DNA of 64,000 bases from Hibiscus mutabilis (lineage: Eukaryota > Streptophyta > Magnoliopsida > Malvales > Malvaceae): contig CM033725.1 in assembly GCA_019671005.1 (NCBI GenBank), forward strand, positions 35,300,678-35,364,677, written 5' to 3'. The notes below the pieces were generated by a model. That model was not told the DNA's origin and searched no databases. It saw only the letters and a program-made list of their open reading frames with translations. Positions 44,299 to 55,377 of the stretch are shown here, piece by piece. The translations under genes and the position numbers were made by a program. How positions within the stretch are numbered: the first letter of the stretch is position 1; every line of letters begins with the position of its first letter.

Positions 44299-44830
44299 AA
44301 ATAAATTCATCCTCGAATTTACCTGAATCGAATAGGTGAGGATGTTGCTTCTTCATGACTTCTTCAGATTCCCATGTTGCCTCTTCAACCTTGTGATTTC
44401 TCCACAAGACTTTGACAAGAGGAACATTCTTGTTTCGAGGTCTTCTGACTTTCTTGTCAAGTATCTGAATAGGTTCTTCTTCGTATGACAAGTCAGGATT
44501 CAATTCCACCTCTTCGGGTTCAAGAACATGAGATGGATTAGATCTATATCTTCTGAGCATGGAAACATGGAAGACATTGTGGATCTTATCGAATTAACTA
44601 GGAAGTGCCAATAGATAAGCCACTAGACCAATTCTTTCAATGATTTCAAATGGTCCGATAAACTGAGGGCTGAGCTTTCCTTTTCTTCCAAATCTGAAGA
44701 CTTTCTTCCAAGGAGATACCTTGAGGAAGACCTTGTATCCAACATTGTATTGGATGTCTCTCCTTTTCAAGTCAGCATAAGCTTTCTGCCTATCGAAAGC
44801 TGCCTTCAATCGATCATGAATGATCTTCAC
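44297..44830 (-). pseudogene. Tekay integrase C-terminus and chromodomain-like tail
   Basis: KAAFDRQKAYADLKRRDIQY, FLKVSPWKKVFRFGRKGKL, SPQFIGPFEIIERIG form the GPF module. After a stop at about 44595 comes MLRRYRSNPSHVLEPEEV. Then YEEEPIQILDKKVRRPRNK and VKVLWRNHKVEEATWESEE form the chromodomain-like segment of chromoviruses, thought to direct integration into heterochromatin. The frame ends at 44297, right at the polypurine tract. Confidence 0.9.
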
Positions 44831-44956
44831 TTGTTATTTGGTTTCTCTAAGCAATTGAGGTCCTAAAACCTTGCTTTCTCCCAATTCAGACCAGCACAAG
44901 GGAGTTCTACATTTTCTTCCGTATAGAGCTTCAAAGGGAGCCATCTGAATAGATGT

Positions 44957-45586
44957 CTAGTAGCTATTGTTGTAAGCAAACTCTACTAGGGGTAGAGATT
45001 TCTCCCAATTCTTTCCGAAGTCTATAACACAAGCACGTAGCATATCTTCAAGTACTTGAATGATTCTTTCAGATTGTCCATCTAATTGAGGATGAAAGGT
45101 TGTACTAAGGTGCACTTTAGCTCCTAGAGACTTCTGCAAAGAATTCCAAAATCGAGAAGCATATCTAGGGTCACGATCAGAGAATATAGCTGTAGGTACA
45201 CCGTGTAATCGAATCACTTCACGGATGTATAACACGGCTAAGGTTTCCAAGCTCATGTTCATTCGAACAGGGATGAAGTGAGTAGACTTTGTGAATCTAT
45301 CAACAATCACCCATACAACATAATTCTTTCTTGGAGTGGAAGGAAGACCAGTAACAAAATCCATTGTAATCCGATCCCATTTCCACTAAGGGAATTCGAT
45401 AGGTTGGAGCAATCCAGTAGGGACTTGATGCTCGGCTTTAACTCTCTGACAAGTTAAGCACTTCGATACGAAGTCTGTGATAGCCGATTTCATGCCCGGC
45501 CACCAGTATAGTGGCTTTAGATCCTTGTACATCTTAACAGATCCCGGGTGAATCAAGAAAGAGCTATGATAAGCTTCTTGTAACAT
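44957..45586 (-). pseudogene. Tekay integrase zinc finger and core
   Basis: HHCC domain: HSSFLIHPGSVKMYKDL, WWPGMKSAI, CLTCQRVKAEHQ (45386-45586). A stop at about 45386 separates it from the core: ITMDFVTGLPSTP (first Asp), VDRFTKSTHFIPV, FSDRDPRYASRFW (second Asp), DGQSERIIQVLEDMLRAC (Glu). All three catalytic residues are kept. Unlike the sister element at 53347, no intron-like insert is present in the SERIIQ|V region. The 340 bp between this and the RNase H (45590-45930) is decayed linker. Confidence 0.9.
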
Positions 45587-45933
45587 CTCTTGTTTTTGTT
45601 CCTCATTGTTAGGAACACATACTCCATCCTTGACATAGAGGAGTCCATTCGACTTGAGGGAGAAGTCAGAATTAGACTCAGAGTCTAGCTTGGATATGAT
45701 ATTCTGAAGATCTGGATCAATTTGCTAGAGTTCTTTGATTCTCGAGATTAGACTAGATTGAACTTGAAGTTCAAACAAGAATTTATGTCCTTTGGATAAA
45801 CTAAAATGAGCATTGATAGCCAAGGAAGCTACAAATGAAAGAACAAGATCATTAAGGTAGAATTTTTGAGTAGTTACATGCAAGACAAGTAAGGTATTCG
45901 AATGGACTACTTATAATCCAAGAAAGATTAAAT

Positions 45934-46560
45934 TCAATAAATTTTTCTAGGATTTAGATTTAGGGGTTTACCCGAGTATGGTCTGCGACTAAGGGCATCA
46001 GCAACCACATTTGCCTTCCTCGGATGGTAGTCGATAACCAAATCGTAGTCTTTAAGCAATTCTAGCCATCTCTTTTGCCACAAATTCAAGTCTTTCTGAG
46101 TTAGGAGGTATTTGAGACTCTTGTGGTATGTGAACAGGTTACATTTCTCCCCGTACAAGTAATGTCTCCTTATTTTGAGAGCAAACACGATAGCTGCCAA
46201 TTCTAGATCGTGTGTAGGGTAGTTTGACTCGTGTGGTTTTAGTTGCGTTGAAGCGTAAGCTACCACTTTTCCATCTTGCATTAGGATACAACCTAGTCCT
46301 AAATGAGATGCATCACTATAGAGTGTGAATTCTTTGCCTGATTCTGGTTGGATAAGAACCGGTGCATGAGTCAAGGCTTGTTTAAGTTGATCGAAGCTTC
46401 GTTGTTGGTTCTTCGACCAAACAAAGGGCGTATCTTTACGAGTTAGCTTAGTCAAGCTTGCGGCAATGGATGAGGATCCTTTGACAAAACACCGATAATA
46501 CTCAGCTAAACCGAGAAAGCTTCTGATTTCACCAACATTCCTTGGAGGTTTCCAATCCAT
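45934..46560 (-). pseudogene. Tekay RNase H
   Basis: Open for 208 codons. RSFLGLAEYYRCFVKG is the end of the RT connection; RNase H has LYSDASHLGLGCILM (first Asp), THDLELAAIVFALKIRRHYL (Glu) and FTYHKSLKYL, where the family has TDHKSLKY, so the third catalytic Asp is Tyr. ANVVADALSRR near the end keeps the last Asp. It would remove the genomic RNA during cDNA synthesis; loss of one acidic residue should inactivate it. Confidence 0.85.
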
Positions 46561-46566
46561 GATGGA

Positions 46567-47342
46567 TCAAATTTTGATCGGGTCTACTTTAATTCCTTCT
46601 GCCGAGATGACATGGCCAAGGAACGAGACTTCCGATAACCAAAATTCACACTTAGAGAACTTTGCAAACAATTGATGTTCTCGAAGAGTTTTCAATACAA
46701 TTCGTAGGTGTTCAAAATGTTCTTCCTTATTCTGAGAATACACCAGGATGTCATCGATGAAGACAACCACAAACTTGTCAAGATAGGGCTTGAATAAACG
46801 GTTCATAAGGTCCATGAAAGCAGCCGGAGCATTCGTTAACCTGAATGGCATTACAAGGAATTCGAAGTGGTCATATCGAGTACGAAAGGCTATCTTGGGT
46901 ACATCTTCTTCTTTTACCCTCATTTGATAGTATCCCGATCGAAGATCGATCTTTGAGAACACCAAAGCATCCTTGAGCTGATCGAAGAGATCTCTATCCT
47001 TGGGAGAGGATACCGATTCTTGATAGTAAACTTGTTCAATTGTCTGTAGTTAGTACAGAGTCTCATAGTCTCGTCTTTCTTTTTCACGAACAAGAGTAGA
47101 GCACTGGTTAGCCCGAAGGGCATAACTAGGAACTCGTAGTGACCATAACGAGTCTTGAAAGCCGTTTTGGGTACATCTGAGTCTTGTATTCTCATCGACC
47201 CATCATTCTTCTTAATGAATAATACGGGTGCTCCCCAAGGTGAAGAGCTAGGCCGAATAAAGCCTTTGTCTTGTAGCTCTTGGAGTTGCTTCTTGAGTTC
47301 TTTCAATTCAACAGGTACCATTCGATAAGGTTTGATGGACAC
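46567..47342 (-). pseudogene. Tekay reverse transcriptase with internal out-of-order segment
   Basis: Starts SIKPYRMVPVELKELKKQL, DKGFIRPSSSPWGAPVLF, KKNDGSMR. Next, at 47186-47106, comes a segment (DSDVPKTAFKTRYGHYEFLV, then MPFGLT) that belongs further downstream. The template then returns to LFVKKKDETMRLCTNYRQLN. A frame break near 46965 leads to FSKIDLRSGYYQMRVKEEDV, TNAPAAFMDLM and an intact FIDDILVYS loop, then CEFWLSEVSFLGHVIS. So one RT block occurs twice. The stop at 46567 ends the frame. Confidence 0.9.
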
Positions 47343-47377
47343 CAGAGTTGTTCCAGGTTGAACTTCAATCCCGAACT

Positions 47378-47850
47378 CTACTTCTCTAGTTGGGGGAGAC
47401 TAGGGAGTTCCTCGGGAAAAACATCAATGAATTCAGATACAATTGGCATACTAGGTAAACCAAATTCAAGTTCATCTTGCATAGTAATGGTAGAAAAGAT
47501 TGAGGTCGGTTTTCTATCAATTAAAAGGATTGGTTCCTTCCCTAAACCCCAGAGATACAGTCTCATATTTTGGCAATCTATCCAGGCTTCATGTTTGCTT
47601 AGCCAATCTAGTCCTAACACTAGATCGATCTCACAAGAAGGTAAGACATAAAGGTCCATGGGAAAAGGCACATTTCGAATGCTTATAGAACATTCCTTGC
47701 AAAGGAAGTTAATGGACGTAATTCCCCCTATTGGGTTCAAAACTACAAGTCTTTGTTTTACAATTTCAGGCTTAATCTTGAAAGACTACCTCCTTCATTT
47801 GAGGAGCCTACAAGACTTTCATCGTCCTGAGAGAGCCTTGTTTCAGACAT
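47378..47850 (-). pseudogene. Tekay gag start fused to protease remnant
   Basis: The gag ATG (minus, 47850) is followed by about 27 codons (MSETRLSQDDESLVGSSNEG). The sequence then passes into the C-terminal half of the protease: ISIRNVPFPMDLYVL, EIDLVLGLDWLSKHEAWIDC and IVSEFIDVFPEELPSLP (RT entry). Nearly all of gag and the protease active site are deleted. Frames are not continuous (stop at about 47766). It shows a large internal deletion rather than gradual decay. Confidence 0.85.
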
Positions 47851-47990
47851 TCTACGTTCAAATAGAATAATTAGGGATTCAGTTTAATAAGCAAAGACAC
47901 AAGCTATACAATACAAGTCTCCTAGGTGGCACAAGTATCCTATATGAGGCATGATAGCCCGGTTTAGTCCTAGAATCGACTAAACCTAAA

Positions 47991-48003
47991 GCTCTGATTA
48001 CCA
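47991..48003 (-). other. Tekay primer-binding site
   Basis: The minus strand reads TGGTAATCAGAGC, seven bases inside the 5' LTR. It is the initiator-methionine tRNA type with one inserted A. Confidence 0.7.
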
Positions 48004-48009
48004 ATTAAG

Positions 48010-51000
48010 TGTAACACCCCCTACCCAGGCTAGTAGCAACCTGGCCCGGGAGCGTTACATTAAGCAGGCAAGCAAGAACAGTACAATGAACAAGCAATCA
48101 ATCATACTTACTTAGCAAACAAGTAGCCTCATATTTGATTTCAAGTCATCAATGCATTCGAACAAGGTACTAAATTATTTCCTTTCTTGCTTTCATTACA
48201 AGTTACTACATTATCAATACATTTTACTTTATTTTATCCTTATCATTCGAATGACCCTATGTGTAACATGATTCCAATCAATTCATTTATCCTTAGTTTG
48301 TATACATTTTAACATTATACACTTAGGTTTCTAAGCATGATCATTTGGTCATTCAATTTACATGTAACTAGTTTCATTCAAGACTTATTCCATGCCTAAC
48401 CATTCGACAATCACCTATACACTCACTAGGATATTGGGCCTTTACCAATCAAACACACAACTTTCATTTCAAGCAAGACATATACATTAAGCAAGGCAAT
48501 CGATTGGAATAGAAGCAAGCATGGTTCAATCATCCTACTTTCAATTCAAGCAAGCAAGTACAATACCAAAGCATTCGATTGTTCTAAGGGACTAGTTCAA
48601 ACATTAGATCATTTCATTCCATCATCATATGCGCAACAATCACCATTCATTACATGATACTTAAGTTCATTACATACTTAACCATAGGTTCATAACATAG
48701 TAGGCCCATCAATACATTACATACAAGTACCAAAATGCATGATCAATCTACACTCTAAACAATCTAGTGCCACTATTCTAGGAGATATACAAAGCAAGTA
48801 TGAAACCATACTTAGGCAAAGCTTGTGTGAGTTGCTTCTAGCTCAAGGTAATAGGCTTCAAGATCAAGCAACACTCGTATCCTTTATCCTGTAGTTGGGA
48901 AAAATGAAAACGAGAGTGATAAGTACAGGAATGTACTTAGTGAGGTAGTAACTAAATCTAACCATTTGTTATGCCAAGTTTTATGTCATTTAAACAAGAT
49001 TGAACCTAGCTATGGGGTTTCATGCATTAGATTGATCCTAGCTAAGGCATTCAAGCATTAGAAGAATCCTAGCTAAGGATATCAAGCATTAGAGTAATCC
49101 TAGCTAAGGATATCAAGCATTAGAGTAATCCTAGCTAAGGATATCAAGCATTAGAGTAATCCTAGCTAAGGATCATAGCATTCGGCTATCAAGAATAAGA
49201 ATCAAGAATTCATATCATGAATCAAGCACATCATGCTTACAAAACAAGTAATCAAGAAAGTCATGCTTACATGACAAGTAACATTCAATTCATGGCTTTC
49301 AAAACAAGTAACATATGATGTAGTATTGTTATTTCATGTATTATCAATTAAACAACCCCCTTGGTACTTAGTTTGTATAGGTAATCGAGTCTCCACCCAA
49401 CTGTTGCTACAAGATGCACCATAGTGCTAGTCAAACCCTCCTACTGTCGCCAAAGACCACATACGTACCCTCTGTCTATCGCCAAATAGAGGCCTTAGCC
49501 CTAGACCTTAGTCCACCCTGATACAATGAGCTCTAGACTCTAAGGCATGCCCTTCTACCTAGTCCAACTAGCTAAGAAGGTTGTTCGATTTACCATTTAT
49601 TCAAGTGTTTCAAGATCAAGATCATGTCAAGCAAGTTCATTTCATATGAGGCCCTTAGGCCATTTGAGCCATAGCTCACATATCATGTAGTTTTCATGTT
49701 TCATTTCATCAAGATGAGATGATATCTCAAGCAAGTCTTTAGCATTTGATCATATTCCATCATAACACATACAATCATCCATGTTATCACTTAATCATAC
49801 TTAAGCATTCGAATTGATCATGTATACAAGGTTGGGATCAAGTTTCATGTATTACTTTAGTCATTCTTCCCTTATTAGATTCATTTAACATTTCAATAAT
49901 GTAAACAAGTATGCATTGGTTAGGACCTAGTCCTAACCCTAGAGATAACTACACTCATAAGTCTTGGATCCACACTCCTTTGTTCTTGGCTTTAGGTTGA
50001 TCCACTCTATCCTCTTCCATCAAGTTTGCTCCTGGTTCTATCACATTACAAGTACAAACATGTGAAGACAAGATCATATGATCAATCAATCAAGGCAATT
50101 TTACAAGCATATAACATTCACAATTCTGGCAGCATACTCGTATACATTTTCCATTACACTTAACTACACTTATCAATACTCTAGTTCATGTAAAACAAGG
50201 TAGAATCAATGTCCTAAAACTGTTTACAAAACAGTTTACAAATTGTCACAAAACAGTGTGCAATTACCTATACTGCTACTGCCAGGCAGCTTGCACTCTA
50301 GTCACTTAATCATGCATAACTTTCATTCTGTACGTCAGAATTTCAATTGGTTTACACCTTTGGAAAGATGACGTAATTGTCTTTATGACCATATAAGGCT
50401 TGATTTTATTTCTTTTCCAATTAATACATTTTTAACTTAAAGAAATGGTAATTTGTCACACTGGACAGTTTGCAATGTCCCTAGTGTTTCTTCTCTACAT
50501 TTCATTATACAACCCAGAATTTAGTTATTTTTTCTCCTAATGAATATAGACATATCAAGGTGTTTTCCATAAAAATTTTAGCCTTAAATTCATTATATAC
50601 AATTTATAGTGATTTTTCAAAGTTACTGCCCAGAACAGAGCATTCAGGGCAGATTACACTAGGTTGAATTTTAGCTTCTTAACTTATTTTAGCAAGGTCC
50701 TAACATGGAAATTCAATTCATGTTCGCGTTCTTTAATGTCTAGGTAATTATAATTCACCTAGAAATGTGCTTAAAACAGGGCATTATCATGTTGAACCTA
50801 ATTTGATCTATTTGATCAACATTGCACATCCATTTCATCAACTAGGCAGTCCATTACCTGATTTAACTAGTACAATTAGGTGTAGTCATTTTCCAGCAAC
50901 ATATCTATTCAATTCAATCTTCATTATATCTAGAAACATGGTCAAAACAGGGTTCTATGTTCAATTGACATGTTTACACATTTTCTCTATCAAAATAGTC

Positions 51001-51671
51001 CTTAATCAAAACTGTTTTCAACCATGTACATATTTCCCAGATTTCCAGAAACTATGCATCTTTTCTTTATCAAATTGGTTACTATATATCAGAATTTCAA
51101 GTTCAAATTGAAGCTAGCATGACCCTAACATGCATAACAATCATCCAACTCCATCTAGGCAACAAGAACATCATCATTTGCATATTCAAACAATCTATAA
51201 CATGTAAAGTCAAGCATTATACCTTCTCCAAGCTAAATTTGATCAATGGATGAATAAAAAAGCATGGATTGAAGGTGTTTGCATGAAGCTCTTCTCTCCC
51301 CTTTCTCTCTCAAGAAATTCGGCCAAGGAGATAATTTTGGGGAGGAAGATGACAATATTTTTGGTTATTTTCCCCCCTTTGGCCGTGAGTCACTATTAGA
51401 TGGCACATGTTCTCTTCATTTGAGAACATGTGTCAAGGCCCTTAATCTTAATCCTAATTGCATTCAAACCATAGAGTTTTGCATGTTCACAGTTCCATCC
51501 TTCCATTTATGCCTTCTAGTTTTAATTTCAATTCAATTTGGTTCTAATTTCACTTATTTGATATTAAGGATGGCCAATGTTCTTTCTTCTTTAAATTGAT
51601 TGACTTATGAATTCAATTAGCCTATATTTTAGATTGTGGTAACATTTCTAGGCCAATTTTAGGGTGTTACA
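48010..51671 (-). repeat. Tekay 5' LTR (minus strand)
   Basis: 3662 bp partner of 40919-44283, clearly alignable along its length with scattered substitutions. It holds an extra segment at about 48635-48905 and an expanded 31 bp repeat (49010-49180). The ORF-like stretch 50767-51111 is also present in the other LTR and is chance. Confidence 0.9.
49010..49180. repeat. 31 bp palindromic minisatellite in the Tekay LTR
   Basis: Six units around the near-palindrome ATCCTAGCTAAGGAT (stem ATCCT/AGGAT), spaced by CAAGCATTAGA. The paired LTR has four units at 41640-41760. Confidence 0.85.
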
Positions 51672-53346
51672 CGTAAACCAAAGCCTTAGCTGCAAACCGG
51701 GTTCAAATAAGAGGCAAAGTCAACCAACATAGGAGAGACTGGATCCCTAAATTGGTGCCTTAGGAAGAATCCAACAACGATCAGATTAAAGTAGTGAACA
51801 AAAAGGCAACAAGCTTAAAATTAGAGTCGAGACAAGATCAAATGAGGAAGATATTAGGTATTCTGGCTCGAAATTCAAGCAATTATATAACTATATAAAC
51901 CCATTTGTAATTCATGTAAACAAAAGGACAATCAAATAGACAGCAATTACAGAAAACACACACTAGATACACACAATTAGCATCCGGAAGTTGTATAGCC
52001 AGCAAGTGAGAGTTGTAATCAGAGTTCAAAAGCAATAAAAGAAGCAAGTTTCTCGTAACATCTTCTATCTTATTTCTTTTCTGTTTTGAATTTAATAAAG
52101 AAAAAAGGGTTGTTTTTACCTTTGTTCTATTTGAAACACCGTAGATATTTGGCTTTGATGTAGCTCCGGTGGAAAAAATGTGATTTGAGGTCGCCGAAAT
52201 CTGGAAAATTAGGGTTTTTTAGGGAATTTCGCCACCGGTAACGGCGGCTGGCACGACGGATGTTCATTGTGTTCTTCATAAAATAAAGAACACGATGAAC
52301 ATGAAAGAGAATTTATAAAGGGACGGCTTTGATCCATTTTGAGAAGAAGAGAAGAAATGAAACCTGTTTATAATTTTGGCTATTTATAATGACCCGTTTG
52401 TGAACCGACCCGAACCCAATTATAACTCGTGCCCTTCTTTCTTGGTTCTTATATCGCGGCACCTTTGTTTTAAATGTATTCAATTTTTTCTTTTTACACC
52501 ATAATTTGGCCCTAAATTTTTAAATTGTTTTCAAATTAACCCTCACATTTTGGTTTTCTTTTAAATTAGTCCATAATACAAATGTTTTATATAAATAAAA
52601 TTAATTTCCCTTTTCTTTATTCTAGCAATTATTTTGGTAGTTAATTTAATTTAAGGTTTTTTTTTGTTCCTTTTGTTCTTATATGTATATATGTATGTAT
52701 GTTAAACCTTAGGATTAGGGACTTAAAACCTAGAATAGATACTTGTATGCTGTAAAATATTCTTCACATTTTCAATAAGACACACTTAATTGTATTTAAA
52801 CCTTGATAGTTAAAATGAATGTAGATGTTTCATTAGGTGTTAATCATTGATTAAATTTTAATTAAAAAAATTTAACTCATCTAATTTTCTTGTTGATTTG
52901 TTAAAAAGTGAAAACTTAATTGATGCGGTGTCTTATCAATCGGGCATGACGGGCTAGTGCCAGGAGTGTTGGCAGTGATTAAAGTTCATTTCCCAGGCAG
53001 TAAGGCCGTTAAAATAGATTTACATTCATTTTGCGGACAGATAGATCGAAATGTTGTGAACTTGCAAATTCCAGTTTTAAAACACTTTTTGAAATCAATT
53101 AGGTACCAGTTTTTGGGCGTTGTGGGGGTGCTAACCCTTCCCCACACGTAACCGACCCCTGAACCTATTTTTTTCTTGTTTTTCGTAGGCCAAAAAATAA
53201 TTTTGATAAATAAAACAATTTATCAAAATACCCTTGTTTAAAAAGTGATCCAATCACACTTTATTTTTCAAAAAAGATTGGTGGCGACTCTGTGTTTTTT
53301 TAAAGTTTTCCTAAAACGTCAAAACCGCCTAAAAAGGGTTGCGACA
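51672..53346 (+). repeat. Tat 3' LTR, second part
   Basis: Continues after the Tekay insertion and ends GGGTTGCGACA at 53346. Contains a 15 bp inverted repeat (52262-52300) just before a TATAAA (52314-52319). It also contains the GTGGGGGTGCTAACCCTTCC..GTAACCGAC segment (about 53119-53155) shared with the Tat LTR at 62310. Total LTR length without the insert is about 2.39 kb. Confidence 0.75.
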
Positions 53347-55222
53347 ATTGGCACGTAGCCAACCCATTGCATTTGATTTGTGATTTTCATGTTAAAATGT
53401 TTCTTGCTAAAGGCTCAAGTAAAGTAATGTTTTTGTGGATGCTTACGGTGAGCATGGTAAGTTTGAAATTGATATTCGTAAGATATGATTTATCGTGGTT
53501 AACTTGTGAATATGTTATGGTGTAATATGATCAAGCTATAATATGCTATGTGAAATTTGGTATGAGAATACTATGATATGTTATATGTGAACTAAGGCTC
53601 AATTCTGATTTCGATATGCTATGGCATACGGGCATTAAGGTAAGAACATAATGAAAAAAAATGTGTAACCTTGGACATTTGTGAGTTTTGGATACAATTG
53701 GCATGCCATAGGGTTATTTGAGCTCGTATAAGTAAGGGATTGGACTACGGTCCGGAGCTACGACCTATATGTGGGGGAGATAAGGATGGATTGTGTAAGG
53801 GATACTATCCGGAACTATGGCTCAAGGCTACGGCCTATTTTCTGTTATATGTGGCTACGACCTATCTTCCGACATATATGTGTGGTGTAAAGGAGAATCC
53901 GCGTATCCATTTGTTACATTGTCCAAGGGATTGATATGTGTTAAACCTTGCTATGTTTATGTGAAAATATGATAAATGACTTAAGCATGAGACTTACGTT
54001 TAGTAGTGTGATTATGATATTTTAGTATGATGTTATGTTATTCATGACCATGGTATACCATTCATGTCATTTAATTGTTTTACGCTTGTTATGACTACCT
54101 CACTAGGCTATGTAAGCCTAACATATGTGTGTGTCTCATGCATTTCAGGATCCTAAAGCTTTTTGGACATCGATCGTGTATTTCGCGGTTGCAAGTCACT
54201 CCCACTACTATATGTATGTCTATTTTGTTTCCGAACTCCTAGTAGGGTGGCATAAGGTCTAAACGCGTAAAGATAGCTTATTTTAATGTGGTTGTGTAAG
54301 CATAATAGTACCTAGGTGTTGTATGTGTAATATGGCATGTTTTGAGTTTAGTAAATTGGTTAAAATGAGCTTAAAAAGCCTTAATTGGTAAAATCTTAAT
54401 AAATGGATTAAAACGATTTAAAATTTGTTATGCTATTAGATTTACTGTTTTTAAGGTTGCTGGTAAAATTTGGTAATATTTATACAATGTTTGCTAGGTT
54501 AATTTGAATAAAAACCAGTAAATTTTTGTCATTACAGGTCAGTGCATATCGATACAGTTGATGGTGTACCGGTACGTCTAGGCATAAATTGGCTTAATGA
54601 AGCAGGGAGTATCGATACAACTAGGGCATATCGATACAGATTTTGGTCACTGGAATTTGGTTTGGAAAATGGTATCGATACGATTTAGAGCGTATCAGTA
54701 CGGGGTCAACGTGGTTAACTGGTATCGATACGGGCTTAGCTATATCAGTACAGGTTTTTTCAACCTGTAAATCTGGAATTAGGCTTAGTGTATTGATACA
54801 GCTCAGAGAGTATCGATACGGTATTAGTTAATCCGGTTAAGAATGCTTAAAATGAACCTTGTACAGTTTTTGAAATGGTCATTAAAACTCGAATAGCTTA
54901 ATTGAGTAGGTAAACGATATCCGGTAGTGACAAAACTTCATAAAGTAATAATTGGTAAGTTTAATTACAAGTTGGTAATAAAGAATTCTGATTAGGATCA
55001 CTAATTTGCAAAATTTACGATTTAGACCCCTAAGTTTGAAATGTTTAAAATTGGCCTTAATTCTGATAAGATTAGTAATGACAGGTCCACTAAACTTTCT
55101 AATTGACTATTAAGACATTTCGAATAAAGATTTGAACTCTGATTTCATTTTCGAATTTCTAATCTGTTTTTCGATAACATTTTCTGACCTGGTTTCCTAC
55201 CAGACCGGGAAGGGGGTGTTAT
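53347..55222 (+). repeat. 5' LTR of the second Tekay (3' portion)
   Basis: Ends AGGGGGTGTTATA (family end GTTACA). Contains TACG-loop hairpins (53736-53890) and a cluster of GTATCGATAC-type palindromes (54540-54830), plus a CTACCTCACTAGG segment shared in kind with the other Tekay LTRs. The first part of the LTR is missing. Confidence 0.75.
54540..54830 (+). repeat. GTATCGATAC palindrome cluster
   Basis: At least six TATCGATAC cores (near 54547, 54609, 54629, 54672, 54722, 54810), one perfect GTACCGGTAC (54566-54575), and decayed TATCAGTAC copies. About 390-680 bp before the LTR end. Confidence 0.85.
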
Positions 55223-55228
55223 AGATGT

Positions 55229-55245
55229 GGTATGAGAGCCTAGGT
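55229..55245 (+). other. Primer-binding site of the second Tekay
   Basis: TGGTATGAGAGCCTAGG a few bases after the LTR end. Initiator-methionine type with one change (TGGTATCAGAGC). Confidence 0.75.
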
Positions 55246-55377
55246 TTAGTCAATTCTAGGACTAAACTGAAGCCCGTTACGAGTATGTATGTACTTATGC
55301 CACCTAGGAGTTACTTTATATGTTATCTGTGACATGCAGCTTACACAATTCAATCTTTCTATATGATTAGATCTGAA

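Larger units (their letters stand above)
40919..51671 (-). mobile_element. Tekay-type chromovirus with both LTRs, gag deleted
   Basis: LTRs at 40919-44283 (3') and 48010-51671 (5'), with TGTAACACCC/GGGTGTTACA ends. It has a primer-binding site at 47991-48003 and a polypurine tract at 44284-44298. Flanks CCTAA (40914-40918) and CGTAA (51672-51676) fit a target duplication with one change. The inner region is only 3.73 kb and lacks gag except for about 27 codons. Pol order is PR-RT-RH-INT-chromodomain-like, placing it with chromoviruses, closest to Tekay. It interrupts the Tat 3' LTR. Confidence 0.95.
29150..53346 (+). mobile_element. Tat/Ogre-type Ty3/gypsy element, 5'-truncated, with nested Tekay
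   Basis: Identified as Tat by four features: an extra ORF1 before gag, a second (archaeal-type) RNase H after the first, a probable intron between protease and RT, and a 3' LTR ending in the GTGGGGGTGCTAA..CCTTCCCCAC..GTAACCGAC segment shared with the Tat LTR at 62310-63415. The 5' LTR and leader are missing. The 3' LTR (40209-40918 plus 51672-53346) is split by a minus-strand Tekay element. Without that insert the remnant is about 13.4 kb. No domain has a fully open frame. Confidence 0.85.

Noticed and set aside
50767..51111. Frame conserved between the two Tekay LTRs (also 43414-43710)
   Set aside because: Conservation is explained by LTR duplication; no domain, stops differ between copies.
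53347..53360. ATTGGCACG after the Tat LTR as a decayed Arg-tRNA primer-binding site
   Set aside because: Only five or six bases fit, and Tekay LTR sequence follows rather than a Tat leader. Taken as the Tat 3' LTR end, though this remains open.
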